Source of the DNA: Neobacillus cucumis
GTDB lineage: Bacteria > Bacillota > Bacilli > Bacillales > Cytobacillaceae
Reading direction: 5' to 3'
DNA length: 64,000 nucleotides
Assembly (NCBI RefSeq): GCF_002860255.1
Contig: NZ_PGVE01000042.1
Span: 159,913-223,912, forward strand
Under the pieces are notes generated by a model that was given only the letters and a program-made list of their open reading frames with translations, was not told where the DNA came from and did not search any database. Below are positions 16,236-24,370 of the stretch, in pieces. Each line of letters begins with the position of its first letter. Positions within the stretch are counted from its first letter, which is position 1. A program made the translations under genes and the position numbers.

Positions 16236-16808
16236 ATGAAAAGCTTAGATGAAGCCGAAATGGAAAAAAAAACAGAGACGAAAAGTCATGAAGTTAGAGG
16301 AATTGATCATATTGGATTAACCGTACCAAATATCGATGAAGCAACGGAATTTTTTAAAAAGGTTTTTAACGCAAGAATTTGTTATGATGTTCATACTCCA
16401 GAAATGCCTCCACAATGTGGAATATCTGCCAAAAGGAACGTTAATCTCCCAGAAGGCGAAAGCATTGATCACATAAGACTCCTTAGAATTGGAAATACCC
16501 CTTGTATTGAATTATTTCATATTAAATCAAAAAACCAATTTGTCATAGATACCATTGTTAATTTTGGCTTAACACATCTTGCCTTTTATACGGATAATAT
16601 TGAGTTAACCGCTAAGAAATTTGTTGAAGCGGGCGGCACTCTATGTTCAGAACCACATCTGCTGCCATCGGAAATCGAAGGTGGAGCAAAGAACTATTGG
16701 GTATATGGACAAGCACCATGGGGAAGTTTAATCGAATTAATTTCGTATTCCAGTGGGATTGATTACCCGGAAAACAGCGAAGTGGACCGCTGGACTCCAG
16801 ATTGTTGA
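16236..16808 (+). CDS. VOC-family (glyoxalase/dioxygenase superfamily) protein
   Basis: The 190-aa protein has the VOC beta-alpha-beta-beta-beta layout. It starts with RGIDHIGLTVPNIDEATEFF (about residues 19-38) and ends with GSLIELISYSS. Possible metal ligands are the His in GIDHIGL, the His in LTHLAFYTDN and the Glu in LIELIS. This superfamily contains lyases, isomerases and dioxygenases. As the first gene of an operon with a carboxylate transporter and a shikimate/quinate dehydrogenase homologue, it probably acts on a related ring acid. The exact reaction is not known from the sequence. A GGTGG site lies upstream of ATG 16236; an internal ATG at 16260 is possible. Confidence 0.72.
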   Translation: MKSLDEAEMEKKTETKSHEVRGIDHIGLTVPNIDEATEFFKKVFNARICYDVHTPEMPPQCGISAKRNVNLPEGESIDHIRLLRIGNTPCIELFHIKSKNQFVIDTIVNFGLTHLAFYTDNIELTAKKFVEAGGTLCSEPHLLPSEIEGGAKNYWVYGQAPWGSLIELISYSSGIDYPENSEVDRWTPDC

Positions 16809-16854
16809 TCGTGCATTTACGAAGGTAATTGTTAACTCGGAATTATCTTTATAT

Positions 16855-16884
16855 TTGACTTAATCTGAATTATATATTTATATA
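16855..16884 (+). promoter_or_regulatory. Possible internal promoter before the MFS gene
   Basis: TTGACT (16855-16860), an 18-bp spacer and TATATA (16879-16884) lie in the 206-bp gap between the VOC and MFS genes. The surrounding DNA is very AT-rich, so a chance match is possible. Confidence 0.35.
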
Positions 16885-17014
16885 AGATAAGAAAAATGTT
16901 AAATATTATCCTGATAAGAGTTAAGTGGCGGAAGAAAAATAAAGTTATAGATTTTCTTGGTAATGAAAGCGTGTACTCCCGGATAATAAAAAAACTTGCA
17001 AATGGGGGATAAGG

Positions 17015-18313
17015 ATGAAAAAACATCGTTGGTCAATCGTGTTTCTGATTGCTGTTGGTGTGGTAGTAAATTACTTTGACCGAATCAATATGTCAATCGC
17101 AATGCCTTTAATGCAAAAAGAATTTAATTTGACGCCTGGTCAGGTGGGGATATTTTTATCAGCATTTGCATGGTCATACGCACTTCTTCAACTTCCCGTT
17201 GGACCTTTATTGGACAAGATTGGGGTCAAATGGGTCACACGTGTGGCCACAATGATATGGACCGCAGCTTGCCTTTTAACTGCTGTCGCTAATGGATGGG
17301 GGTTAATTATATTATCCAGGGTCTTATTGGGTGTTGGGGAGGCACCATATTTCCCATCAGCAGCCAAGGCGGTTGGACAATGGGTCCCTAGAAATGAGCG
17401 TTCAAAAGCCATCGCTACCTATGATGCACAGTCTAAATTGTCGAATGCAATAGGTGCACCTATTATAGCCTTGATCGTGACCGAATGGGGATGGCGCGGT
17501 GGTTTTATAGCAACGGCCGTTCTCAGCTTTCTCTATGCCATTATGTATTGGGTCTGGTACCGTGACCCCCATGAAGATAAGCGTTTGACGAAAGAAGAGT
17601 ATAATTACATTACTCAAGGCGGTTCACAAAGTTCAGAAGTAGCGTCAGGCAGTGCCATACAAAATATACGTTACCTTTTGTCCAAACGAAAAGTGTGGGC
17701 AGTATTTATTGGATTTGCAGCATATGGATATTCATGGTTTTTATTCCTAACATGGCTGCCGGGTTACCTTGCCACCGAGATGCATATGTCCATTTTAAAA
17801 TCTGGCTGGTACTCAGCGATTCCATGGATTGTCGGTACAATTACAGAAATTGTCATCGGCGGCTGGCTTGTAGATCGACTTATTGAAAAAGGGTACAATC
17901 GGACACGTGTGAGCAAAACTTTTTTAGTGATAGGTCTGCTTTTCGGTTTATCGATCATTGGTGCAGCATTTACCCATAGTGCTAATGTTGCTGTATTTTG
18001 GATTTCAATGGCACTCGGAGGTCTTGTCGTGACATCCGCAGTTGCCTATTCCATTCCAACTTTTATTGCCCCGAAGGGAACTGTGGGCACTTTGACAGGA
18101 TTACTCACCTTTGGAAACAATGCGATGGCAATCGTAGCGCCAATTACCACTGGATTTATTGTTCAATCCACAGGTTCCTTTATGTATGCGTTTCTATTAG
18201 CAGCAGCTATTCTAATCGTTGGAATCTTGAGTTATGCGTTCCTTCTTACTGACTTAGAACCGATTGAAAGTGCGGATTCCGAAACAATGAACAAACGAGT
18301 AATTTCACAATAA
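17015..18313 (+). CDS. MFS transporter, anion:cation symporter (ACS) family
   Basis: This 432-aa membrane protein has the usual twelve hydrophobic segments, beginning WSIVFLIAVGVVVNYFDRIN. The ACS-family signature is visible in the fourth segment region (SRVLLGVGEAPYFPSAAKAV, followed by NERSKA). ACS carriers import organic acids such as glucarate, galactonate and hydroxylated ring acids with protons. Placement between a VOC protein and a shikimate/quinate-dehydrogenase homologue suggests a quinate, shikimate or related acid, but this is inference. The start ATG 17015 follows GGGGGAT. Confidence 0.82.
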   Translation: MKKHRWSIVFLIAVGVVVNYFDRINMSIAMPLMQKEFNLTPGQVGIFLSAFAWSYALLQLPVGPLLDKIGVKWVTRVATMIWTAACLLTAVANGWGLIILSRVLLGVGEAPYFPSAAKAVGQWVPRNERSKAIATYDAQSKLSNAIGAPIIALIVTEWGWRGGFIATAVLSFLYAIMYWVWYRDPHEDKRLTKEEYNYITQGGSQSSEVASGSAIQNIRYLLSKRKVWAVFIGFAAYGYSWFLFLTWLPGYLATEMHMSILKSGWYSAIPWIVGTITEIVIGGWLVDRLIEKGYNRTRVSKTFLVIGLLFGLSIIGAAFTHSANVAVFWISMALGGLVVTSAVAYSIPTFIAPKGTVGTLTGLLTFGNNAMAIVAPITTGFIVQSTGSFMYAFLLAAAILIVGILSYAFLLTDLEPIESADSETMNKRVISQ

Positions 18314-18354
18314 ACAAGGACCATTTTCAATAAAAATACAAGGTGATTTGATCT

Positions 18355-19251
18355 ATGATAAACATTGAACAAAACTTAGAAAAAATTGATGGCAGGACAA
18401 AATTAGTAGGGTTACTTGCTACACCGATTGGACACAGTCTATCTCCAAGGATGCATAATTTAGGTTATACATTAAAAGGTTTAAACTACTCGTATCTTGC
18501 CTTTGAAGTAGGGAATAGCACGCTAGAAAAAGCGGTAGAAGGAATGAGAGCTCTCCATGTTGCTGGTTTCAACGTCTCCATGCCAAATAAAATGGAAGTT
18601 ATTAAATATTTGGATGAATTAGATGATAGTGCGAAATATACAGGTGCAGTAAATACTGTGGTGAATAAAGATGGCAAGTTAATCGGATATAACACAGATG
18701 GAAAAGGGTATGTAAAAAACCTTGAAGTACATGGGGTGGACTTGAACGGAAAAAAAGTCACACTGGTTGGATCTGGTGGTGCGGCCACACCGATTTCAAT
18801 TGAATTAGCCCAGTCTGGTATTAGTGAAATTAGTATTTTTGCACGAAATGATCACTTTTTCCACCAAGCAGAAAAGAATGTAGATAAAATTAACCATGAT
18901 ATGAAAGAATTTGGAGTAAAAGCTACTATCTTTCCATTAGAAGATCAAGAGGCTTTCCAACGTGAAGTAACAGAAAGTGTAGTACTTGCGAATGGTACCA
19001 GTTTGGGGATGAAACCCTTAGAGCATTTAAGTATCGTGGATGATACGTTAGGAATACTACGTAAGGGATTAGTCGTAACAGATGTTGTTTATAATCCTCA
19101 AAAAACGAAATTGTTACGGCTGGCAGAAGAAGCTGGATCAACTGTAATTAATGGTCTAGGTATGATGTTATGGCAGGGTGCCCTTGCCTTTAAACTATTT
19201 ACTGGTGAAGATATGCCCCTTGAAGAAATCAGAAAAATCATGTTTGAATAA
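18355..19251 (+). CDS. Shikimate/quinate dehydrogenase family protein (AroE/YdiB-like)
   Basis: The 298-aa product has the shikimate-binding pattern GHSLSPRMHN (Ser28, Ser30), the catalytic lysine Lys79 in FNVSMPNKMEV and Asp115 in IGYNTDGKGY. A nucleotide-binding loop GSGGAATPI follows. The canonical NVT[IV]P becomes NVSMP here. Its place in a regulated catabolic operon with a transporter suggests the YdiB/quinate-dehydrogenase role (quinate or shikimate oxidation), not the housekeeping AroE. Cofactor choice (NAD or NADP) cannot be judged safely. Confidence 0.82.
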   Translation: MINIEQNLEKIDGRTKLVGLLATPIGHSLSPRMHNLGYTLKGLNYSYLAFEVGNSTLEKAVEGMRALHVAGFNVSMPNKMEVIKYLDELDDSAKYTGAVNTVVNKDGKLIGYNTDGKGYVKNLEVHGVDLNGKKVTLVGSGGAATPISIELAQSGISEISIFARNDHFFHQAEKNVDKINHDMKEFGVKATIFPLEDQEAFQREVTESVVLANGTSLGMKPLEHLSIVDDTLGILRKGLVVTDVVYNPQKTKLLRLAEEAGSTVINGLGMMLWQGALAFKLFTGEDMPLEEIRKIMFE

Positions 19252-19270
19252 AGTTTAATCCTAGTACTTA

Positions 19271-19302
19271 AAAAAAGGACTGTTCCGTCAGTCCTTTTTT
19301 TT
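19271..19302. terminator. Bidirectional terminator between the dehydrogenase gene and the AraC-type gene
   Basis: AAAAAAGGACTG/CAGTCCTTTTTT forms a 12-bp stem with a 6-nt loop. T-tracts on both strands serve two converging genes. Confidence 0.9.
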
Positions 19303-19334
19303 GCCTTTAAAACAGAAAAGTTAAATCAAAAAAT

Positions 19335-20213
19335 TCAACCTTTTCCTTTAATGTTCCTCATATGCTTTTTTCTATAGTTAAGTGGAGAAATGCCATAAGT
19401 TTTTTTAAAAGCGCTTGAAAAATAGGGTCCAAAACTGAAACCACACTGTTCAGCGATTAATTGAATGGAATAATCTGTTTTTAACAGCAAAATTCGAGCT
19501 TGCTCTAGACGGTAAGTATTTAAATAATCCAGTGCAGTTACTTTATAGAATCTCTTCATATACTTAGCGATTGTATTTTCATGAATATTAAATTGTTCTG
19601 CTAACATCGTGTTTGTAATTGGTTTGTGGTAATTATCTCTTATAAATTGGGCCACTTTTTCTGAAATAATGTAACCACTATCCTTTGCCATACCTTGAGA
19701 TTCCAATAAATTGATGAGAGAAAAAAAACTAATCTGTATGTCCCAAAATGTTAATTCTTTATTTTCGTTCGTAGTAGCTAATAAAAGCTGATCTATTTTT
19801 TGATAAATCTCCTCATAATCTACTAATTTACATTTTTTTTGTAGCTGAAGTGTATAGTTGTGATTGTGAAAGTGTAAAGATGGAATGGGAATGTCTGATT
19901 TTAATTTCCTCGGTTCATCTCCTTCTGTATAGTAACTATTTGTATAGAAATGCAGCCAATAAAATTCTGTTTCTTCATCTGTCGGGCGAGTCGAAAAATG
20001 GTGTTTCAAAGGAAGTAATACTAACATTTCATTTTTATTTACAGTAAAATCTTTTCCACCTTCAGTTAAGTAAAGCTTTCCTTTTTTTACAAAAATAATA
20101 TCGAAATACTCCAAATCACTTCTATTCGGATGAGATGTTCCTTTCTGATATTTTGTGATATTCCCTTCAATAAAGATTGGGAAAGGAGGCACAGCAATTG
20201 ATATGATTTCCAT
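19335..20213 (-). CDS. AraC-family transcriptional regulator
   Basis: The protein (292 aa from ATG 20213) has an N-terminal cupin-like sensor half (EYFDIIFVKKGKLYLTEGGK) and a C-terminal double helix-turn-helix (NHYKPITNTMLAEQF-like and IQLIAEQCGFSFGPYFSSAF). The start at 20213 is favoured by AGAGGTG 6 bp upstream; GTG 20222 is an alternative. It diverges from the putative glycoside-degrading enzyme and GPH transporter, so it probably activates them in response to a sugar. Confidence 0.87.
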   Translation of the reverse strand: MEIISIAVPPFPIFIEGNITKYQKGTSHPNRSDLEYFDIIFVKKGKLYLTEGGKDFTVNKNEMLVLLPLKHHFSTRPTDEETEFYWLHFYTNSYYTEGDEPRKLKSDIPIPSLHFHNHNYTLQLQKKCKLVDYEEIYQKIDQLLLATTNENKELTFWDIQISFFSLINLLESQGMAKDSGYIISEKVAQFIRDNYHKPITNTMLAEQFNIHENTIAKYMKRFYKVTALDYLNTYRLEQARILLLKTDYSIQLIAEQCGFSFGPYFSSAFKKTYGISPLNYRKKHMRNIKGKG

Positions 20214-20373
20214 CCAAATCACCTCTATCTATCTTCCTCAAATTTTCACTCTTAATGTTTCCTTTAAAATTAAACATCTTCTTTTAGAAAAATTAAAACT
20301 GTGTGAAATATCTTAAAAACTGATTAGAATACTTTATTTTCATTCTTTTGATTGTTTGATATATTTTAGTAGC

Positions 20374-20387
20374 GGTTAACGCTTACA
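20374..20387 (+). promoter_or_regulatory. Possible cre box upstream of the 800-aa enzyme gene
   Basis: GGTTAACGCTTACA matches the cre consensus with two mismatches. It lies in the 258-bp divergent region, about 85 bp before the gene, as expected for carbon catabolite control of a sugar locus. Confidence 0.4.
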
Positions 20388-20413
20388 CTTCATTATACCT
20401 TTAGATACTTATT

Positions 20414-20428
20414 AATTACACTGTAATT
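20414..20428. promoter_or_regulatory. 15-bp palindrome in the AraC-type/800-aa intergenic region
   Basis: AATTACA-C-TGTAATT is a perfect inverted repeat about 43 bp upstream of the TTG start at 20472. It could be a regulator site. AraC proteins more often bind direct repeats, so the protein that uses it is open. Confidence 0.4.
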
Positions 20429-20471
20429 TAACCGTTTTCTTTTAGTAAACTTTTGAAAAGGGGGTAATTTT

Positions 20472-22874
20472 TTGGAAAATAAACAATTCAGATTAGAAAT
20501 TTCACCGAGTGGAATTTTAACAAATCTTGTATTAAAAGAAGATATTCATCAAATGAATTGGGTGATGAATTCATCATATCTTGACGATAGTGGATATGAT
20601 GAAAAAGATAAATTGTTTGGAAATTTTTCTCTAAAAATAGATGGGAAACTAGTAAGTAGTGCAGATATGTTCCCGACCATATCACATGAAGAGGCAAAAG
20701 CTACAGTCTCTTATGCTTTTGAACAAATAGAACTCATCATGAAGTATGATTTAACACAAGCAAAGAATAGTTTTGTATGGAATATTACACTAAAAAATCG
20801 TACAGCAAACGAATTGAATATTACTGATTTTGCGTTATGGTCTTCTTTTTCTTATGTGATGTACCGTATCAATGATTTGAACTTACAAACCAATCATTCT
20901 GCTGCAGTCTTTCCATCAATCTCAAATAACTATTCTAAGTTAGCCTGTGTACGCAGAAGTAACGAGGCACCCCATTTGGGGATGTATCAAACGAAGGGAC
21001 AAACGTTATCAGTAGGAACTTATTGTGCTTATAAAAATCTATTTTTCGAAAGCGTTTCCCCTTCATTAGATGGGATTCTATTTCATCAATTAATTTTAGC
21101 AGGAGGATATCCAGAGAAGTTTGAAAATGCCGATTGGTTATATGAAAAAAAGGGGTTTATTCTTCCGGGGCTAAGCGAAAAAGAATGGGAATACTCGTTA
21201 GAGCCTTTTAAAGATCAAAGTGATTTTTATCTGATTGGTCAAAAAAATTATGGCCATCCAATTTTTGATTTCGAACCACTGGCAATCGCTGAACAAAATT
21301 ATGAATTCGCTTTCGAATTGCCTAAACATAAGGATTTAACCGATGCCTATATCGAATATTTAGATACAGCTGGTGAAAGAAAAAGAGAAAGTATCTTCTC
21401 ACAAATTAAGAATGAAAAGAATAAATATTATGCTAACTTAATCTTCACGACACCTGGGGAACATAAAATTACAATTGAAGTAGAGAATGAAAAAAATGAT
21501 AGCGTTATCCTCAATGTGATGGAACCGATCAAAAAAATAATTGAAAATCGTTCTCATTTTATTAGTGGTGTTTTGTTTAATGGGAAAGATAGTGAAATCC
21601 CATATAGTTACTCTCCTATTTCCAACCAGGGTGAATCTTTAGGGAAATTAAGTTTAGTATTAAAAAATAATCTGTTAGGTCAGACAAATGTAAAAGAAGT
21701 TCAAAAAGTAGAAGCAAGCTGCGTCTACTATATTCGTCAAAAGTGGTTCCAAAACGGTGATTTTACAAAACCAATCAAGTTATATGGTGATTTTTACCGT
21801 TGCATGGATTTCGAATATATCGGTCATGTATTTTATCTTCTTTCTCAGTTTGAAGAGAATATTTTACAATTACACCATCCGGATACTTATTTATCCTGGG
21901 CGGCTGACGTGTTCACTTTACGGGTGAATCCTGATTTACATGATAACCTTCGAGGCAAAGAAGAAGCTGAAATGCTAGGTGTGTTCTTCTTATACATTGA
22001 TGAATTAATGGAAGAGCTTAATAGTCGTGGTTTAACGGAAAAATATGAGGAAATCCGTTCTTTATGGTCCAAAATCGCGCAAAAGGTATCGAATGATAGT
22101 AAAACCTATAAAGCGGCTGTAACCGAGCATTTCTTTGATAATGCTGGATTTGGCCCTGCAACTGGCGCTTTAGCAAGCACCCATCATTTCGAAGCAGCAA
22201 AAAAATATGGGGAATTAGTTCTTGCGAATATTGGCTTTTCAAACGATTTCCGTGCCCAAAGCCCTGACCGCTGGTGGGAAGCACTATCCTATATGATTCA
22301 TTCCTTATGGGGAGGAATTACAGCCGCAGCATGTCTGAAAGCTTATGAAGATTTACATGATAGCAGGTACCTAAAAGCGGCCTATCGTGCGACGATCGGT
22401 ATCCTTTATTGTTATGATACCAATGCCAAAGCCACTGATACGGAACTATCAAATGGGGAAGCGGCTTCAACCTATAGCATAGCTGGACCTCATATCAATC
22501 GCCCTGACTTATCCCGAAACCGATTTGGTCAGTCGACTTTCTATAGAGACGGAGGTATCTTTACTCGTTTATTTACGAAAGAAGAAGAAACGGCTGATTG
22601 GGATATGGGAGAAGAGTTAGTTGCCTATTTAGATGGGTTTGGGAAGAAAACTTTCCTATACGAAGAAAATGGAACCGTTTCCGTTGTGAATGGTTCAATT
22701 GAAGAGACGGAAGAAGGACTTATAATTACAAGTTATGCACCTTATCCGACTGAATATCATTTCTATGACAGAAACTTACATTTTGTTTCGGAATATGGAG
22801 AAACTATACCTCAAGTTTTATTAGTAGATGGGGAATTTAAAATAAAAAAAGAAGAATTACTTACTAGGGAGTGA
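20472..22874 (+). CDS. Large putative glycan-degrading enzyme (DUF5695-like)
   Basis: This 800-aa cytoplasmic protein has no signal peptide. The N-terminal part (about 1-270) looks like a beta-sandwich, and the C-terminal part (about 420-760) is rich in helices with Trp and aromatic patches (PDRWWEALSYMIHSLWGG, FGQSTFYRDGGIF), as in alpha/alpha-barrel glycosidases. It resembles the DUF5695 group as I remember it, but I cannot place it in a named glycoside hydrolase family. It is followed after 5 bp by a glycoside-type GPH symporter and controlled by a divergent AraC regulator. An intracellular glycosidase or lyase acting on an imported oligosaccharide is therefore likely. The start is TTG 20472 behind AAAAGGGGG. 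Confidence 0.6.
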   Translation: MENKQFRLEISPSGILTNLVLKEDIHQMNWVMNSSYLDDSGYDEKDKLFGNFSLKIDGKLVSSADMFPTISHEEAKATVSYAFEQIELIMKYDLTQAKNSFVWNITLKNRTANELNITDFALWSSFSYVMYRINDLNLQTNHSAAVFPSISNNYSKLACVRRSNEAPHLGMYQTKGQTLSVGTYCAYKNLFFESVSPSLDGILFHQLILAGGYPEKFENADWLYEKKGFILPGLSEKEWEYSLEPFKDQSDFYLIGQKNYGHPIFDFEPLAIAEQNYEFAFELPKHKDLTDAYIEYLDTAGERKRESIFSQIKNEKNKYYANLIFTTPGEHKITIEVENEKNDSVILNVMEPIKKIIENRSHFISGVLFNGKDSEIPYSYSPISNQGESLGKLSLVLKNNLLGQTNVKEVQKVEASCVYYIRQKWFQNGDFTKPIKLYGDFYRCMDFEYIGHVFYLLSQFEENILQLHHPDTYLSWAADVFTLRVNPDLHDNLRGKEEAEMLGVFFLYIDELMEELNSRGLTEKYEEIRSLWSKIAQKVSNDSKTYKAAVTEHFFDNAGFGPATGALASTHHFEAAKKYGELVLANIGFSNDFRAQSPDRWWEALSYMIHSLWGGITAAACLKAYEDLHDSRYLKAAYRATIGILYCYDTNAKATDTELSNGEAASTYSIAGPHINRPDLSRNRFGQSTFYRDGGIFTRLFTKEEETADWDMGEELVAYLDGFGKKTFLYEENGTVSVVNGSIEETEEGLIITSYAPYPTEYHFYDRNLHFVSEYGETIPQVLLVDGEFKIKKEELLTRE

Positions 22875-22879
22875 GATGA

Positions 22880-24250
22880 ATGATGGAGGGAAACACAGCG
22901 AAAAAACTGGAACTGGTTAGAAATGAAGAGAACAACTCCAAAATGCCTTTAAAACGAGTATTAGCTTATGCAAGTACGGATACGGCTGGTAATTTACTAT
23001 ATTGTACACTTACTAGTTTTATTATGTATTTTTATACGGATGTTTTTGGAATTTCAATTGCTTCGGCAGGGTTAATACTGCTTATTGCGCGTATTTTTGA
23101 CGCTTTGGATGCACCTATTTGGGGATTAGTCATTGACCACACACGAACAAAATGGGGAAAAAACCGGCCGTATTGGTTATGGTTATCCGTTCCTTTCGGA
23201 GTAATGGTATTTTTATCGTTCTTAGCTCCAGATTTATCAGCTAGTGCCAAGTTTACCTATGCTTTAATCACTTACATTCTTGCTGGAGTAGTCTATACAG
23301 GTATTGGAACACCTATCACTGCGATTTTACCAAATTTAACAAATAACTCTACGGAACGTGTTCGATTAAATTCTTGGAGAAGTAATGGTGGGATGATTGG
23401 TTATTTAATTACTGCTTCATTCACTTTGCCTCTTGTCTCTTTTTTTGGTAAAGGAAACGATAAATTAGGGTTTCAAGTTACCGTAGGAATCTATGCCGTG
23501 ATTGCGATTGCATTACTGCTTTTTGCTTTCGCAGGAACAAAAGAAATCAATACAAAAAGTATAAAATCGATCCCTATCAAGCAAAGCTTAGGAGCTGTGA
23601 AGGGGAATTGGCCTTGGATTACCCTTGTTCTTGCCTTTATCTTCTATTGGTTAGGGAATACAGCTAGAACTTCAACAGTAATTTATTATTCCGAATATAA
23701 TCTAGGAAATAAAAACTTAGCATCCATCTTAAACGGGCTTGTCGTTTTTCAAATGGTATCTATAACAATTCTCCCATTTATTGTTAAAAGATTTCTGAAA
23801 ACGCATACCCAAATCATTGGATTTGTGATTGCTGCAATTGGTCAAATCATCATTGCCTTTGCTGGAAGCAGTGCTTCGATGGTTATCTTTGGATGGATTG
23901 TTGCATCGATTGGGACAGGTATTGCTGTTACATTACCATTTGCCATGTTATCTGATACAGTGGATTATGGAGAATGGAAAACAGGTATCCGTGCAAGCGG
24001 ATTCTTAACTGCGATCGGAAGCTCGTTCTGTATCAAATTAGGATCAGGATTAGGAAGTTTTATTCCTTCTATTATTATGGAAAAAGCAGGATACGTAGCA
24101 AACGTCACTCAATCTGCTACATCATTAGCTGCGATTAAATTTTGCTTCACTTGGTTACCGGCCATCTTCTTTATCGTAGGAGCAATAATCATGCTGAACT
24201 ACACCAAATATGAAAAAAATGAAGCAAATGTTCGCAAACAGTTATCATAG
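22880..24250 (+). CDS. GPH-family sugar:cation symporter
   Basis: The 456-aa membrane protein has about twelve hydrophobic segments and the glycoside-pentoside-hexuronide family pattern near the N-terminus (ILLIARIFDALDAPIWGLVI, then DHTRTKWGKNRPYWLW). GPH carriers bring in disaccharides and glycosides with Na+ or H+. It starts 5 bp after the putative glycosidase, with its ribosome site inside the end of that gene, so the two form an operon. The substrate is unknown. Confidence 0.87.
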   Translation: MMEGNTAKKLELVRNEENNSKMPLKRVLAYASTDTAGNLLYCTLTSFIMYFYTDVFGISIASAGLILLIARIFDALDAPIWGLVIDHTRTKWGKNRPYWLWLSVPFGVMVFLSFLAPDLSASAKFTYALITYILAGVVYTGIGTPITAILPNLTNNSTERVRLNSWRSNGGMIGYLITASFTLPLVSFFGKGNDKLGFQVTVGIYAVIAIALLLFAFAGTKEINTKSIKSIPIKQSLGAVKGNWPWITLVLAFIFYWLGNTARTSTVIYYSEYNLGNKNLASILNGLVVFQMVSITILPFIVKRFLKTHTQIIGFVIAAIGQIIIAFAGSSASMVIFGWIVASIGTGIAVTLPFAMLSDTVDYGEWKTGIRASGFLTAIGSSFCIKLGSGLGSFIPSIIMEKAGYVANVTQSATSLAAIKFCFTWLPAIFFIVGAIIMLNYTKYEKNEANVRKQLS

Positions 24251-24333
24251 GGGACGGTTCGCTGTTCTGTATAAACATCTCAGAGCGTAATTAGTTGTAT
24301 GGATAGATTTTTTAAAAGTTAATACAAGCAATA

Positions 24334-24364
24334 AAGCCCTAAACATTAGTAATGTTTAGGGCTT
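24334..24364. terminator. Terminator between the GPH symporter and catalase genes
   Basis: A perfect 14-bp stem AAGCCCTAAACATT/AATGTTTAGGGCTT with a 3-nt loop lies between two converging genes. T-rich tails on both strands are modest (TTATT on the minus strand). Confidence 0.75.
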
Positions 24365-24370
24365 ATTGCA

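Noticed and set aside
16961..16977. TGAAAGCGTGTACT as a cre box before the MFS gene
   Set aside because: Two mismatches at conserved positions, and a better cre exists at the head of the operon.
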